Positions 56,514 to 64,000 of a DNA stretch of 64,000 bases are shown piece after piece. Position 1 is the stretch's first letter. Every line of letters begins with the position of its first letter. This stretch comes from Streptomyces sp. NBC_01446 (GTDB lineage: Bacteria > Actinomycetota > Actinomycetes > Streptomycetales > Streptomycetaceae). Under the pieces are notes generated by a model. The model searched no databases, was not told the DNA's origin, and worked only from the letters and a program-made list of their open reading frames with translations. The stretch is from assembly GCF_026340095.1 (NCBI RefSeq), contig NZ_JAPEPO010000001.1:2108001-2172000 (forward strand), in the 5' to 3' direction. The position numbers were made by a program, and so were the translations under genes.

Positions 56514-57347
56514 CGGCCCCGGGTTCCGGCCCTGCCCCGGCGCGCCGAGCAGCGCGTCGAACATGCCGTCGTCCAGCATCGTCCGGACCGACAGGTCCGC
56601 GAGCTCACCGAAGCCCGCGTCGCACACGGCGACCGCGATGACGTATCCCGCCCCGGCGGGGTACGTGCCGAACTGCCACTCGCCGCCCGGCACCCGCGAA
56701 CCGTCGGGCCGGGTCAGCCGCGGTTCCCCGTCGTCGAGCGCGAACCCGAACTCCGTGAAGCGGAACCGCAGTCCCTGCCCGAGCGCCTTGCTGTACGCCT
56801 CCTTGAGCGTCCACAGGCGCACCATCGTGTCGTTGCGCACCTCGTCACCGCCCGCGTCGAGACACGCCTTCTCGTACGGTGTGCAGGCCTGACGCTCCGA
56901 ACCGGTGTGCGCGAGGCGCCGGTCCGCCCGTTCCACGTCCACGCCGATCCGGCCACGCCGGGTGATCCCGACGACCATCATCTCCTCGGTGTGGCTGAGG
57001 CTGACGTCGATCTGGTCGCAGCCGCGGACGTACGGGCGCCCGCCCGGCTGGTAGGCCAGGTCCACCAGGTCGGGGGCGGTGCGCAGGACGGCCGCCGCCG
57101 AGTAGCGCAGCAGCAGCCGGGAGGCCACGAACCGCTCCCGGGTGCGGGGCTGGGCCAGGCTCTCGTAGCGCCGCCAGTCGCGGCCGAGGCGGCGGCGCAG
57201 CTCGCTCTCCGTCCCGCCGGCCGGCAGCCAGTCGGGCATCGAGGCGTGGAGCACGACGCTGCCGGTGCGCCGCAGCTCGCCGTGGATGTCGCCCCAGGAC
57301 TCGTCCGGCCCCGGCGCGGGCAACGGGCGTCCCACCCGTTCCCCCAC
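56349..57347 (-). CDS. 4'-phosphopantetheinyl transferase (Sfp type)
   Basis: Converts apo-ACPs to holo form. 332 residues from a GTG at 57347, one base after the ACP-AT stop, with GGAG upstream; a GTG at 57335 is an alternative. Motifs: VSLSHTEEMMVV, IGVDVERAD (about 134 to 142, magnesium ligands) and WTLKEAYSKALG (179 to 190). The catalytic fold ends near residue 275. The remaining 54 residues are Gly/Pro-rich, encoded antisense to the regulator gene, and look like simple read-through to the next stop. It would activate the ACP and the ACP-AT of this cluster. Confidence 0.92.
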   Translation of the reverse strand: MGERVGRPLPAPGPDESWGDIHGELRRTGSVVLHASMPDWLPAGGTESELRRRLGRDWRRYESLAQPRTRERFVASRLLLRYSAAAVLRTAPDLVDLAYQPGGRPYVRGCDQIDVSLSHTEEMMVVGITRRGRIGVDVERADRRLAHTGSERQACTPYEKACLDAGGDEVRNDTMVRLWTLKEAYSKALGQGLRFRFTEFGFALDDGEPRLTRPDGSRVPGGEWQFGTYPAGAGYVIAVAVCDAGFGELADLSVRTMLDDGMFDALLGAPGQGRNPGPSGQPAGLLGDPDGVDAVARAELSDDGRQVVADRALGKIEASGDLGGVGAPGGEA

Positions 57348-57348
57348 C

Positions 57349-58599
57349 TCAGGCTCCGGGCAGGGCCGCGGCCAGCGGTCCGGCGTCGAGGGCGGAGATC
57401 ACACCGGCCAGGTCGACGGCGTCGCTCGCCGGCCCCTGGCACACCGGGATGCAGGCCGGGCCGCGCAGGCCGCCGCCCATCCGCCGCAGATACGGGGTGA
57501 GGACGGCCTGCGGGCCGATCTCCACGACGTGGGTGGGCGCCTGCTGGGCGAGCAGGCTGCGGGCGGCGTCGGCGAACCGCACGGGCGCGGTGATCTGCTC
57601 GGCCCAGTACGGGGCGTAGAGCGGTTCGGTGGCGAGGCGGCCGTAGACCGTCGAGTAGAACGGGACCTGGGCGGTGCCGCCGGGCATCTTGCGGACGACG
57701 GCCTCGAACTTGGGGACCACGGGCGCCATCAGCGGCGAGTGGAAGGCGTGCGAGACGGCCAGGTGGCGGCAGCGGATGCCGCGTTCGCCGAGGCGGGCCT
57801 CGATGCGGTCGAGCGCGGTCCGGTCGCCGGAGAGCACGATCGCCTTGGCCGCGTTGATCGCGCTGATGCCCACGGCCGGTTCGGCCGCGACGAGTTCGGC
57901 GGCCTCGTACGGGGTGATGCAGACGGCCATCATGCCGCCGCCCGGCGGCAGGTACTGCATGAAGGCGCCGCGCATGGACACCAGCTTCGCGGCGTCGGCG
58001 AGGGTCAGCGCGCCGGCGATCGTGGCGGCGGCGAACTCCCCCACCCCGTGGCCCAGTACGGCGGCCGGGCGCACTCCGGCCTCCTCCAGGGTGCGGGCCA
58101 GGGCGTACTCGACGGCGAACAGGGCCGGCTGGGTGAGCGCGGTGCGGTGGATGCGCGGGTCGTCGGACAGGATCAGCTCCACCACGGACTGCTTGGTCCA
58201 CGGGCGGACCGCCTCGTCGGCCTCGTCCAGGAAGGTGCGGTACCCGGTGGAGTTCAGGTACAGGCCGGAGGTCATGCCGGGGTGCTGGGAGCCCTGGCCG
58301 GTGAAGACGAACGCGGCCCTGACCTGGCCGCCGCCCCGGCCCGCGTCACGCATCGCCAGCAGGTTCGAGAGCTGCCGCACGGTGGGGAACGCCCAGACGT
58401 CCTCCGGTTCGATGAGCGAGCCGAACTCTTCCTCGATGTCCCCATAGAGGCTGAGGGCCGCCACGGAGTCGAGGCCCTCCTCGGTCAGCGGCACGTCGTC
58501 CGCGACCCCGTGACCGAGGTAGTGGGCGACCCGCTCGGTCAGCCATTCGCGGTGGGCGACCGCGAAGTCTTCCTGGGCGTTCGGTGGTTGCTCCTGCAT
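57349..58599 (-). CDS. ACP-AT didomain with AT nucleophile replaced by glycine
   Basis: 416 residues. The ACP domain (10 to 85) has Ser45 in TEEGLDSVAALS. The AT domain (95 to 400) keeps FTGQGSQHPGM, QPALFAVEYAL and SHAFHSPLM (His287), but the GHSxGE motif reads GHGVGE: codon GGG gives Gly185 instead of Ser. Every other AT landmark is intact, so the gene is under selection as a protein, but normal acyl transfer by this AT seems impossible. The ACP may accept the FAAL-activated acyl group, with the AT as docking or hydrolysis-resistant binding domain. Confidence 0.9.
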   Translation of the reverse strand: MQEQPPNAQEDFAVAHREWLTERVAHYLGHGVADDVPLTEEGLDSVAALSLYGDIEEEFGSLIEPEDVWAFPTVRQLSNLLAMRDAGRGGGQVRAAFVFTGQGSQHPGMTSGLYLNSTGYRTFLDEADEAVRPWTKQSVVELILSDDPRIHRTALTQPALFAVEYALARTLEEAGVRPAAVLGHGVGEFAAATIAGALTLADAAKLVSMRGAFMQYLPPGGGMMAVCITPYEAAELVAAEPAVGISAINAAKAIVLSGDRTALDRIEARLGERGIRCRHLAVSHAFHSPLMAPVVPKFEAVVRKMPGGTAQVPFYSTVYGRLATEPLYAPYWAEQITAPVRFADAARSLLAQQAPTHVVEIGPQAVLTPYLRRMGGGLRGPACIPVCQGPASDAVDLAGVISALDAGPLAAALPGA

Positions 58600-58645
58600 G
58601 GGTGTGCTCCCTGTCGGGCTCTGGGGTGGGGGGTGGGGGCGACAG

Positions 58646-60382
58646 TCAGGCGAGCGGCGAGGCGTAGAGGTCGTAGCTGCGCCGGTTGCGCAGCCGGGCG
58701 ACGACCTCGTCGAGGACGAGGCGCTCCGGTTCGGCGGGCCGGTCGGGCAGCGGCAGGCCGAGGCGGGCGACGAGCCGGTACAGGACGGCGGTGATCCAGG
58801 CCGGGCCGGCGAGGAACGCGTCCGTGCGGCCCGCCGGCGCGGAGCGCTGTTCGCGCCACACGCCGAGGCAGGCCGCCGCCGCGAGGACGAGGGTGTACCG
58901 GTCGGCGAGGCCGAAGCTCTGCGGGCTCGACAGGGCCTCGCGGTCGCCCTCCGCGACGGTCTCGAACGCCTTCTTCAGTTCGGCGAGTTCACCGGTGAGG
59001 ACCCGGGCGAGGAAGCGCAGGGCCGGGCCGCCGACGCTGTCGTCCCCGTGCGGCGGTCCGTCCGCTTCCAGCAGGTCCGTGCACGCGACCAGGGTCGCGG
59101 CGAGCGGGTCGCCGTCGCCGAGCAGCACCGGCTGGGACAGGTCGAGGGGCGGCAGGTCCCCGTCCGGCCTGAACAGTTCCGGCGGCGGCTCGGGGTCGGC
59201 GAACCACGCGTGCCGTGCGAAGTACGGCAGTTGGGGCAGGATGCTGACCTGCCGCCCCGCGCTGCCCGCGTGCCCGAGCGAGGTGACGGGCAGGTCGCGC
59301 CGCTGCTTCTGGAACATCGCGTACGCGCCGTCCTGGGCGAACGTCTCCTCGCCGAGCACGGACGACATCTCGTCCATGCTCTCGGCGACGAGCTTCGGGG
59401 CGAGGTAGGCGGCGGCCGCCGCGTAGGCGCTCATCTGCCGGGGCAGCAGGTGCAGGGCGCGGGTCGCGACCAGGGCGAGGCAGTCGATGATCAGCAGGTC
59501 GAGGAAGCCGCCGGTGAGCACGTCCCGCACATGGCGCACGTCGAGCGACGAACGGCCGTCCGCGCGCGTGCGGTTCGCGAACCGGGCCACCGTGCGCAGC
59601 GCGGTGTCGGCGCCCGCGAGCACGATGGACGGGATGAGCCCGCGGATGAGCAGCGAGGAGCGCAGCGACAGCTCGTAGCCGTCGCCGACCTCGCCGAGCA
59701 CGGCGCTGTACGGGACGAGGCAGTCGGTGATCCGCAGTCCGCCGAACTCCGCGCTGCGCATCCCGGTCGTCGTGCGTCGGGCCAGGTTCTCGACGGCGCC
59801 CTCGGGCAGCTCGTCGCGGTCGAGCAGCAGCACGCTGTGGCTGCGGCCGCGCGCTGCCGCCTCCATGCGGGCGAAGAGGACAAGCCCTGTGGCGCGCGAG
59901 GCGTTGGCGATGGCCGACTTGCTGCCGTCGATGACGAGGCCGTCCGGAACCTCCCGCGCGGTGAACTCGTCGCGGACGAAGTCGTTTCCGTGGGCGACCT
60001 CGTGCCGGGCCACCGCGAGCCGCCGGCCGCTCAGCAGGAACCCGGCGGCGAGGCGGCGCTGCGCGTCGTCGCCCGCGGTCCACACCGGGGTCGCGGCGAA
60101 GAAGCAGTTGAGTCCGTAGCCGAAGCCGAGCGAGGCGTCCCGGCGGAACACCGGGCGAAGCAGCCGGCCAAGGAGGTCCATCCGCTCAAGCCGGCCGCCG
60201 ACGTCGGCGGGCACGAACTCGGCGTTGAGCCCGAACGCGTCGAGGACCTGTTCGGCCTCGGGCAGGACGGTGCCGGCCGCGTCGGCGGCGAGCAGCGCGT
60301 CGGCGCCGAGCGGGTTGCCCGGGTCGTCGAGGGCGCCGAACGCCAGCTCCAGGGCATCGATCCGGTCCTCCGCCGTCGTCAT
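58646..60382 (-). CDS. acyl-CoA dehydrogenase-like flavoprotein
   Basis: 578 residues from the ATG at 60382. It starts within the FAAL stop (ATGA overlap). A FAD-dependent acyl-CoA dehydrogenase fold is suggested by the segments ARHEVAHGNDFVRDEFTAR, DGSKSAIANASRATGLVLFA and LGHAGSAGRQVSILPQLPYF. It is longer than typical enzymes because of an extra C-terminal region of about 140 residues. In lipopeptide pathways such as ramoplanin, similar enzymes next to a FAAL and ACP introduce double bonds into ACP-bound acyl chains; a similar role is inferred here. Confidence 0.82.
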   Translation of the reverse strand: MTTAEDRIDALELAFGALDDPGNPLGADALLAADAAGTVLPEAEQVLDAFGLNAEFVPADVGGRLERMDLLGRLLRPVFRRDASLGFGYGLNCFFAATPVWTAGDDAQRRLAAGFLLSGRRLAVARHEVAHGNDFVRDEFTAREVPDGLVIDGSKSAIANASRATGLVLFARMEAAARGRSHSVLLLDRDELPEGAVENLARRTTTGMRSAEFGGLRITDCLVPYSAVLGEVGDGYELSLRSSLLIRGLIPSIVLAGADTALRTVARFANRTRADGRSSLDVRHVRDVLTGGFLDLLIIDCLALVATRALHLLPRQMSAYAAAAAYLAPKLVAESMDEMSSVLGEETFAQDGAYAMFQKQRRDLPVTSLGHAGSAGRQVSILPQLPYFARHAWFADPEPPPELFRPDGDLPPLDLSQPVLLGDGDPLAATLVACTDLLEADGPPHGDDSVGGPALRFLARVLTGELAELKKAFETVAEGDREALSSPQSFGLADRYTLVLAAAACLGVWREQRSAPAGRTDAFLAGPAWITAVLYRLVARLGLPLPDRPAEPERLVLDEVVARLRNRRSYDLYASPLA

Positions 60383-62124
60383 CGCCGCCTCCCTGCCGCC
60401 ATGAGCTGCTCCAAGTCCGGTTCCATCCGCTGGTGCAGCGGGGCGAGTTCGCCGCGCAGGAAGAGCCGGCGCATCGCCGCCCGCTCGACCTTGCCGCTCG
60501 TGGTCCGCCGGACCGTGCCCGGTCTGACGAGGACGACTCCGGCGGTGCGCACCTCGTACTCCTCGCTGATGCGCTGCTGCACGGCGGCGGCGAGCGAGGC
60601 CAGGTCGATGTCGTAGCGGCTGCCGGAGCGCAGTTCCTGGATGATCACGATCCGTTCCCGCACGCCGGGGAGCGCGAAGGCGGTGGCGGCGCCGAAGAGG
60701 CCGCTGACCTGCTGGACCGTGCGCTCCAGGTCCTGCGGATAGAGGTTGCGGCCGGCGATCACGATCATGTCCTTGAGGCGGCCGGTGACATGGAGCAGGC
60801 CGCCTCGGAGCGCGCCGAGGTCGCCGGTGCGCAGGAAGCCGTTCTCGCCGCCGGTGATCCGGCAGCCGAACGCGGCGGCGGTCTCGGCGGGGCGCGCCCA
60901 GTAGCCGGGCCCGACGCTCTCGCCGCGCACCCAGATCTCCCCGACGACTCCGTCCGCCACCTCGGCACACGTGTCCGGGTCGACGATCCGTACGTCGACG
61001 GAGGCGGGCGGGCCGCAGTGGGCGACGGTGCGGCCGGGGCCGACGGGGTCGGTGAGCCGGCCGCTCTCCAGGGCGGCGGCGTCCACGGCGCGCCCGGCCG
61101 CGGCCGGGGCGGTGTGGGTGCCGGAGACGATGAGGGTGGCCTCGGCCAGGCCGTAGCAGGGGGCCAGGGCCCCGGGGCGGAACCCGGCGGGGGCGAACCG
61201 CTCGGCGAACGCGTCGAGCGTCGCGGCGTCTATCGGCTCGCCGCCGTTGACGGCGGTCTCCCAGCCGGACAGGTCGAGGCCCGCGAGCTGGCTGTCGTTG
61301 ACGCGGCGCACGCACATCTCGTACGCGAAGTCGGGGGCGGCGCTGACGGTCAGGCCGTAGCGGGAGATGGTCTCCAGCCAGTTCGCCGGGCGCTTGACGA
61401 ACGCCGTCGGGGTCAGCAGGACCGCGGTGCCGCCGAGCCACAGCGCGTGCAGCAACTGGCCGACGAGGCCCATGTCGTGGTGCAGGGGCAGCCAGCCGCC
61501 GAGCCGCGCGCCCGGCCGTGTGCCGAGCGCTTCCTGGATGGCGCGCTGATTGGCGAGCAGGCTGCGGTGGGTGACGATCACGCCGCGCGGGTCGCGGGTC
61601 GAGCCGGACGTGTACTGGAGGTAGGCGACCGTGTCGGCGTCGGCCGCGAACGGCTCCCACGGCCCGGCGTCGGCGAGCGCGGCGGGGCCGTCGGCCGGCA
61701 GACAGACGACCTCGCCGTGTCCGGTGCGGGCGAGCAGCTGGGAGACGTCCGCCGCCTCCGTGGTGGACGTGAGCACGCACGCCACGGCGGCTTCCTTGAC
61801 GATGCCGGCGAAGCGCTCGTCGTGGTGGCCGCGCCCGCCGGTCGGCGCGACGGGGACCGCGATGGCTCCCGCGTACAGGCAGGCCAGGAAGCTGGTGACG
61901 AACAATGCGCGGGAGCGGTGGGCGATCAGCACCCGGTCCCCCGGGCCGACGTGCCGGCCGAGCACGGACGCCAAGTTCCTTGCCGCGCGGTCGAGTTCCG
62001 CGTACGTGACCGTCTCGGGCCGCAGCGTGCCCTCGTGCTCGCTGAGGAGGATCAACGCCTCCCGGTCCGGCGTCATCGCCGCCCGGCCTTGGATGTGCTC
62101 CGTAAAGGTCTGCTGACCGCTCAC
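60379..62124 (-). CDS. fatty acyl-AMP ligase (FadD32/FAAL type)
   Basis: 581 residues. The adenylation core motif is AYLQYTSGSTRDPRGVIVTH near residues 168 to 187; further signatures are WLPLHHDMGLVGQLL, and LKDMIVIAGRNLYPQDLE with PGTVRRTTSGKVERAAM (catalytic Lys region). FAALs activate fatty acids as adenylates and load them directly onto an ACP, bypassing CoA. The partner is probably the ACP-AT. It is coupled to the flavoprotein by a four-base overlap, so the pair should supply a modified acyl starter. Confidence 0.9.
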   Translation of the reverse strand: MSGQQTFTEHIQGRAAMTPDREALILLSEHEGTLRPETVTYAELDRAARNLASVLGRHVGPGDRVLIAHRSRALFVTSFLACLYAGAIAVPVAPTGGRGHHDERFAGIVKEAAVACVLTSTTEAADVSQLLARTGHGEVVCLPADGPAALADAGPWEPFAADADTVAYLQYTSGSTRDPRGVIVTHRSLLANQRAIQEALGTRPGARLGGWLPLHHDMGLVGQLLHALWLGGTAVLLTPTAFVKRPANWLETISRYGLTVSAAPDFAYEMCVRRVNDSQLAGLDLSGWETAVNGGEPIDAATLDAFAERFAPAGFRPGALAPCYGLAEATLIVSGTHTAPAAAGRAVDAAALESGRLTDPVGPGRTVAHCGPPASVDVRIVDPDTCAEVADGVVGEIWVRGESVGPGYWARPAETAAAFGCRITGGENGFLRTGDLGALRGGLLHVTGRLKDMIVIAGRNLYPQDLERTVQQVSGLFGAATAFALPGVRERIVIIQELRSGSRYDIDLASLAAAVQQRISEEYEVRTAGVVLVRPGTVRRTTSGKVERAAMRRLFLRGELAPLHQRMEPDLEQLMAAGRRR

Positions 62125-62251
62125 GCCTCCCCCTCCCCTGCCGCGGCGCCGCCCTCGGGGGACGGCCCACGGCCGGCTCTGCTGTCGGCGCTGCGGCGGT
62201 GCGTCCCGCTGGGACGCCCGCCTCGCCGGTGGATGTACGGCGAACTCGCGC

Positions 62252-62443
62252 TCACGGCGTGGTCCCGGCCGGCCGGGGCGCGAACCCGCCGCCCTTGACG
62301 GTCCAGCCGGCGTACGCGGCCTTGGTCTCGTCGTCGGGTTCGCCCGCGCGGCGCACGAGGGCGAGCAGCACGGCGGTGACGGCCGCCAGTTCGGCGTCGT
62401 CGGGCCTGCCGCGGACCACAGTGATACGCATCTGGTTCACCAT
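62252..62443 (-). CDS. acyl-CoA carboxylase epsilon subunit
   Basis: 63 residues from the ATG at 62443 (MVNQMRITVVRGRPDDAELA). The pattern ITVVRGRPDDAELAAVTAV followed by AAYAGW is that of actinobacterial AccE/PccE, small proteins that stabilise the carboxylase holoenzyme. The cognate beta subunit is at 49158, 11 kb away. It is 127 bases upstream of the FAAL gene and starts an operon just after a terminator-like hairpin. Confidence 0.85.
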   Translation of the reverse strand: MVNQMRITVVRGRPDDAELAAVTAVLLALVRRAGEPDDETKAAYAGWTVKGGGFAPRPAGTTP

Positions 62444-62494
62444 GCAGACAGCTTGCGCGCACCCACTCGAAGCGTGCTCGTGCGCCACAAGCGC

Positions 62495-62527
62495 CGGAGC
62501 CGAGGACCTTGGCGGTCCTCGGCTCCG
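62495..62527 (-). terminator. terminator after the ABM oxygenase gene
   Basis: A 14-base perfect stem (CGGAGCCGAGGACC and complement) with a 5-base loop lies 25 bases after the oxygenase stop, separating the aromatase/oxygenase unit from the accE-FAAL unit. Confidence 0.82.
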
Positions 62528-62551
62528 ATGCGGCTGAACGCGTTCGCCGGG

Positions 62552-63184
62552 TCAGACGACGACGCGTTCGTACGCCACGTGCCGGGTTCTCAGCACCTCG
62601 ACGTCGGCGGTGCGGCGCATCTGCTCGGCCTGGGCGCGGTGACCCCGGTCGGCGAGCGCACGTTCGCAGTCCTCGGTGTCGCGCCACCACTGGATGCCCG
62701 TGTAGGTGTCGGGGCGCAGCGTCGAGCGCAGCAGGTCGCTGCCGCCGAACCCGCCGAGACGGGCGAAGTGCTCGCTCGTCTCGGCGAAGAGCTGCTCGAA
62801 CGAGGACGAGGTGGCGCCGAAGGTCCTGGCCTGGGTCAGGACGACGTTCCGCGCCCCCACGACGGCGTTCTCCTTGAGCACGCGCCCCACGCTCACGGCC
62901 TGGTCCACCTCGGTGTTGACGAGGGGGCCGAGCTTTTTGACGTGCGCCTGGAAGGTGTCGTCGTGGACGGTGTCGAGGAATCCCCGCATGGTCCGCCAGT
63001 GCCCGAGGTGGACGTAGACGTCGGGTCGTTCGACGAGCTGGACGGTGACCAGGAAGTCGAATCCCTCTCGTGTGCGCAGGTACTGGGAGTGGTCCCGGAA
63101 CTCGCGCTCGAACCCTTCGGCGTCACCCTTGACCTCGAACCGGTTGACCACCGTGATCGGTGTGTCCTGACTACGACTGTGCAC
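62552..63184 (-). CDS. two-domain antibiotic biosynthesis monooxygenase (ABM) family protein
   Basis: 210 residues. The GTG at 63184 has GGAGG upstream at good spacing and overlaps the aromatase stop by 14 bases; an ATG at 63211 is an alternative. Two ABM domains: ITVVNRFEVKGDAEGFEREF with YVHLGHWRTMRGFLDT, then NVVLTQARTFGATSSSFEQL with YTGIQWWRDTEDCERAL. Such cofactor-free oxygenases turn polyketide phenols into quinones in type II PKS pathways. An oxidative tailoring or cyclisation role is inferred. Confidence 0.85.
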   Translation of the reverse strand: MHSRSQDTPITVVNRFEVKGDAEGFEREFRDHSQYLRTREGFDFLVTVQLVERPDVYVHLGHWRTMRGFLDTVHDDTFQAHVKKLGPLVNTEVDQAVSVGRVLKENAVVGARNVVLTQARTFGATSSSFEQLFAETSEHFARLGGFGGSDLLRSTLRPDTYTGIQWWRDTEDCERALADRGHRAQAEQMRRTADVEVLRTRHVAYERVVV

Positions 63185-64000
63185 GCACTTCCTCCGCGAA
63201 CTGCTTGGCATGACGCAACGTGGTGGAGCTGTTGGTCCCGAGGGCCTTGCGCACCAGGGCGCGGGCCTCGGCGAGTGTGGCCTCGGGGCCGAGGGCGGTC
63301 CGCACACCGCCCGGGTCCAGGGTCACGGTGTGCCACGACGTGGCCCGTACCGTGCCGTCGCCCAGCGACTCGATGACCCAGCGTCCGGTGTGGCCGCTCA
63401 TCGCGACCGGAACCCGGAGCTGCTTGTAGACGATGACCTTGCGGTCCTCGAAGCAGACGCGGACCGAGGTCGTGTTGTGCGTCGACCCGTCCGGGCTCGC
63501 GGTGTCCATGTCCATGTGCTGGATGCCGGGCTCGTCCTCGGTGAGGTCGAGGCGGGCCACGTGCGGAAGGCGCTCGGGCCACAGGTCGGCGCGGTCCAGG
63601 AAGGCGAAGACGTCGCCGGCCGCGCCGAAGACGGTCTCGGAGTCGCTGAAGGTGAAGTGGAGTTCCTCGCGGGCGTCTCCGAGTTCGGCGGTGTTCTTCA
63701 GGGCGAGGAGTTCGGCGCGGCTGTTGGTGTCGACGGCCTTCTCGATGAGTTCCTCGGCGGCCGGGTCGCCGTCGACGGCGCGGTAGTCGTGCAGGAGCGT
63801 GACGCGGGTGGTGCCGTCCTCCAGCTCCTGGACCTTCCACTCACCGCCCATCTCCGCGACCGGGGCGGCCGTCACGACCTGGCGGAAGGTGATGGAGCGG
63901 GCCGCCGGGTCGAGGACGCGGCGGGAGGTCCAGGTGCGCACCTTGTCGCCGGCGACGGCCCAGATCCGCAGCAGCTGGTCGCCGCCCTCGGCGGGGGCCT
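63171..64000 (-). CDS. polyketide aromatase/cyclase, didomain (TcmN/ActVII type), 5' end outside window
   Basis: At least 276 codons, cut by the right edge. The second START-like (SRPBCC) domain is complete (from DAREELHFTFSDSETVFGA, with RADLWPERLPHVARLD to the end), and the C-terminal part of the first domain is seen before it (TFRQVVTAAPVAEMGGEWKV). Didomain aromatases guide first-ring cyclisation of reduced or unreduced polyketide chains. It indicates an aromatic product and shows the cluster extends past the window. Followed by the overlapping ABM gene. Confidence 0.9.
   Translation of the reverse strand, partial: APAEGGDQLLRIWAVAGDKVRTWTSRRVLDPAARSITFRQVVTAAPVAEMGGEWKVQELEDGTTRVTLLHDYRAVDGDPAAEELIEKAVDTNSRAELLALKNTAELGDAREELHFTFSDSETVFGAAGDVFAFLDRADLWPERLPHVARLDLTEDEPGIQHMDMDTASPDGSTHNTTSVRVCFEDRKVIVYKQLRVPVAMSGHTGRWVIESLGDGTVRATSWHTVTLDPGGVRTALGPEATLAEARALVRKALGTNSSTTLRHAKQFAEEVRAQS

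Noticed and set aside
58646..62170. Apparent 1174-codon single minus-strand protein
   Set aside because: The first 600 codons are a shadow frame of the FAAL gene; the real flavoprotein starts at 60382 in the FAAL stop overlap.

Overview
The DNA is very GC-rich with strong G/C bias at third codon positions. It contains nrdR-nrdJ, lexA, a SARP regulator, a type II polyketide synthase and a bldA-type TTA codon, so the source is almost certainly a Streptomyces or a close relative. The left two thirds (1 to about 41 kb) look like conserved core chromosome. From memory, the order recQ, rnhB, nrdJ-nrdR, lexA, a DinG-type helicase, an NIS siderophore locus, hflX, rsh, dapF, miaA, miaB matches the S. 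coelicolor core arm, but I could not check this by alignment.

Core layout: a DUF4192 protein cut by the window edge; RecQ helicase with a phosphoribosyltransferase-like tail; two conserved hypotheticals; rnhB; a TetR repressor divergent from a TTA-containing MFS exporter with two near-identical operators; ADP-ribosylglycohydrolase, histidine phosphatase, YdbC-like protein, arylamine N-acetyltransferase and TerD; nrdJ and nrdR with paired NrdR boxes; lexA with an SOS box; DinG-like helicase; a four-gene NIS siderophore operon; two tandem secreted serine-protease lipoproteins; hflX; M1 peptidase; rsh; dapF; miaA; small proteins; an extradiol dioxygenase-like gene; miaB.

From 41 kb to the right edge, just upstream of miaB, lies a specialised-metabolite gene cluster that runs off the window. 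Its minimal type II PKS (KS, CLF, ACP) is followed by a free acyltransferase, a small DUF6059-like protein and a complete 2-oxoacid:ferredoxin oxidoreductase (korA, korB). The last four genes are coupled by 4- to 8-base overlaps. AccD and AccE carboxylase subunits supply extender units. A SARP regulator and a two-component system are present. A second operon encodes a fatty acyl-AMP ligase, an acyl-CoA dehydrogenase-like flavoprotein, an ACP-AT didomain whose AT lacks its nucleophilic serine, and a phosphopantetheinyl transferase. An aromatase/cyclase and a two-domain ABM-type oxygenase point to an aromatic product with a non-acetate starter.

Within this PKS cluster sits a RiPP module: a 135-residue precursor with a leader and two 31-residue core repeats, each with one cysteine, translationally coupled to a fused E1-like/YcaO cyclodehydratase. 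No dehydrogenase, peptidase or transporter for it is visible. A type II PKS combined with an azoline-forming RiPP module is the most unusual feature of the window. Whether both halves make one molecule or two is not decided by the sequence.
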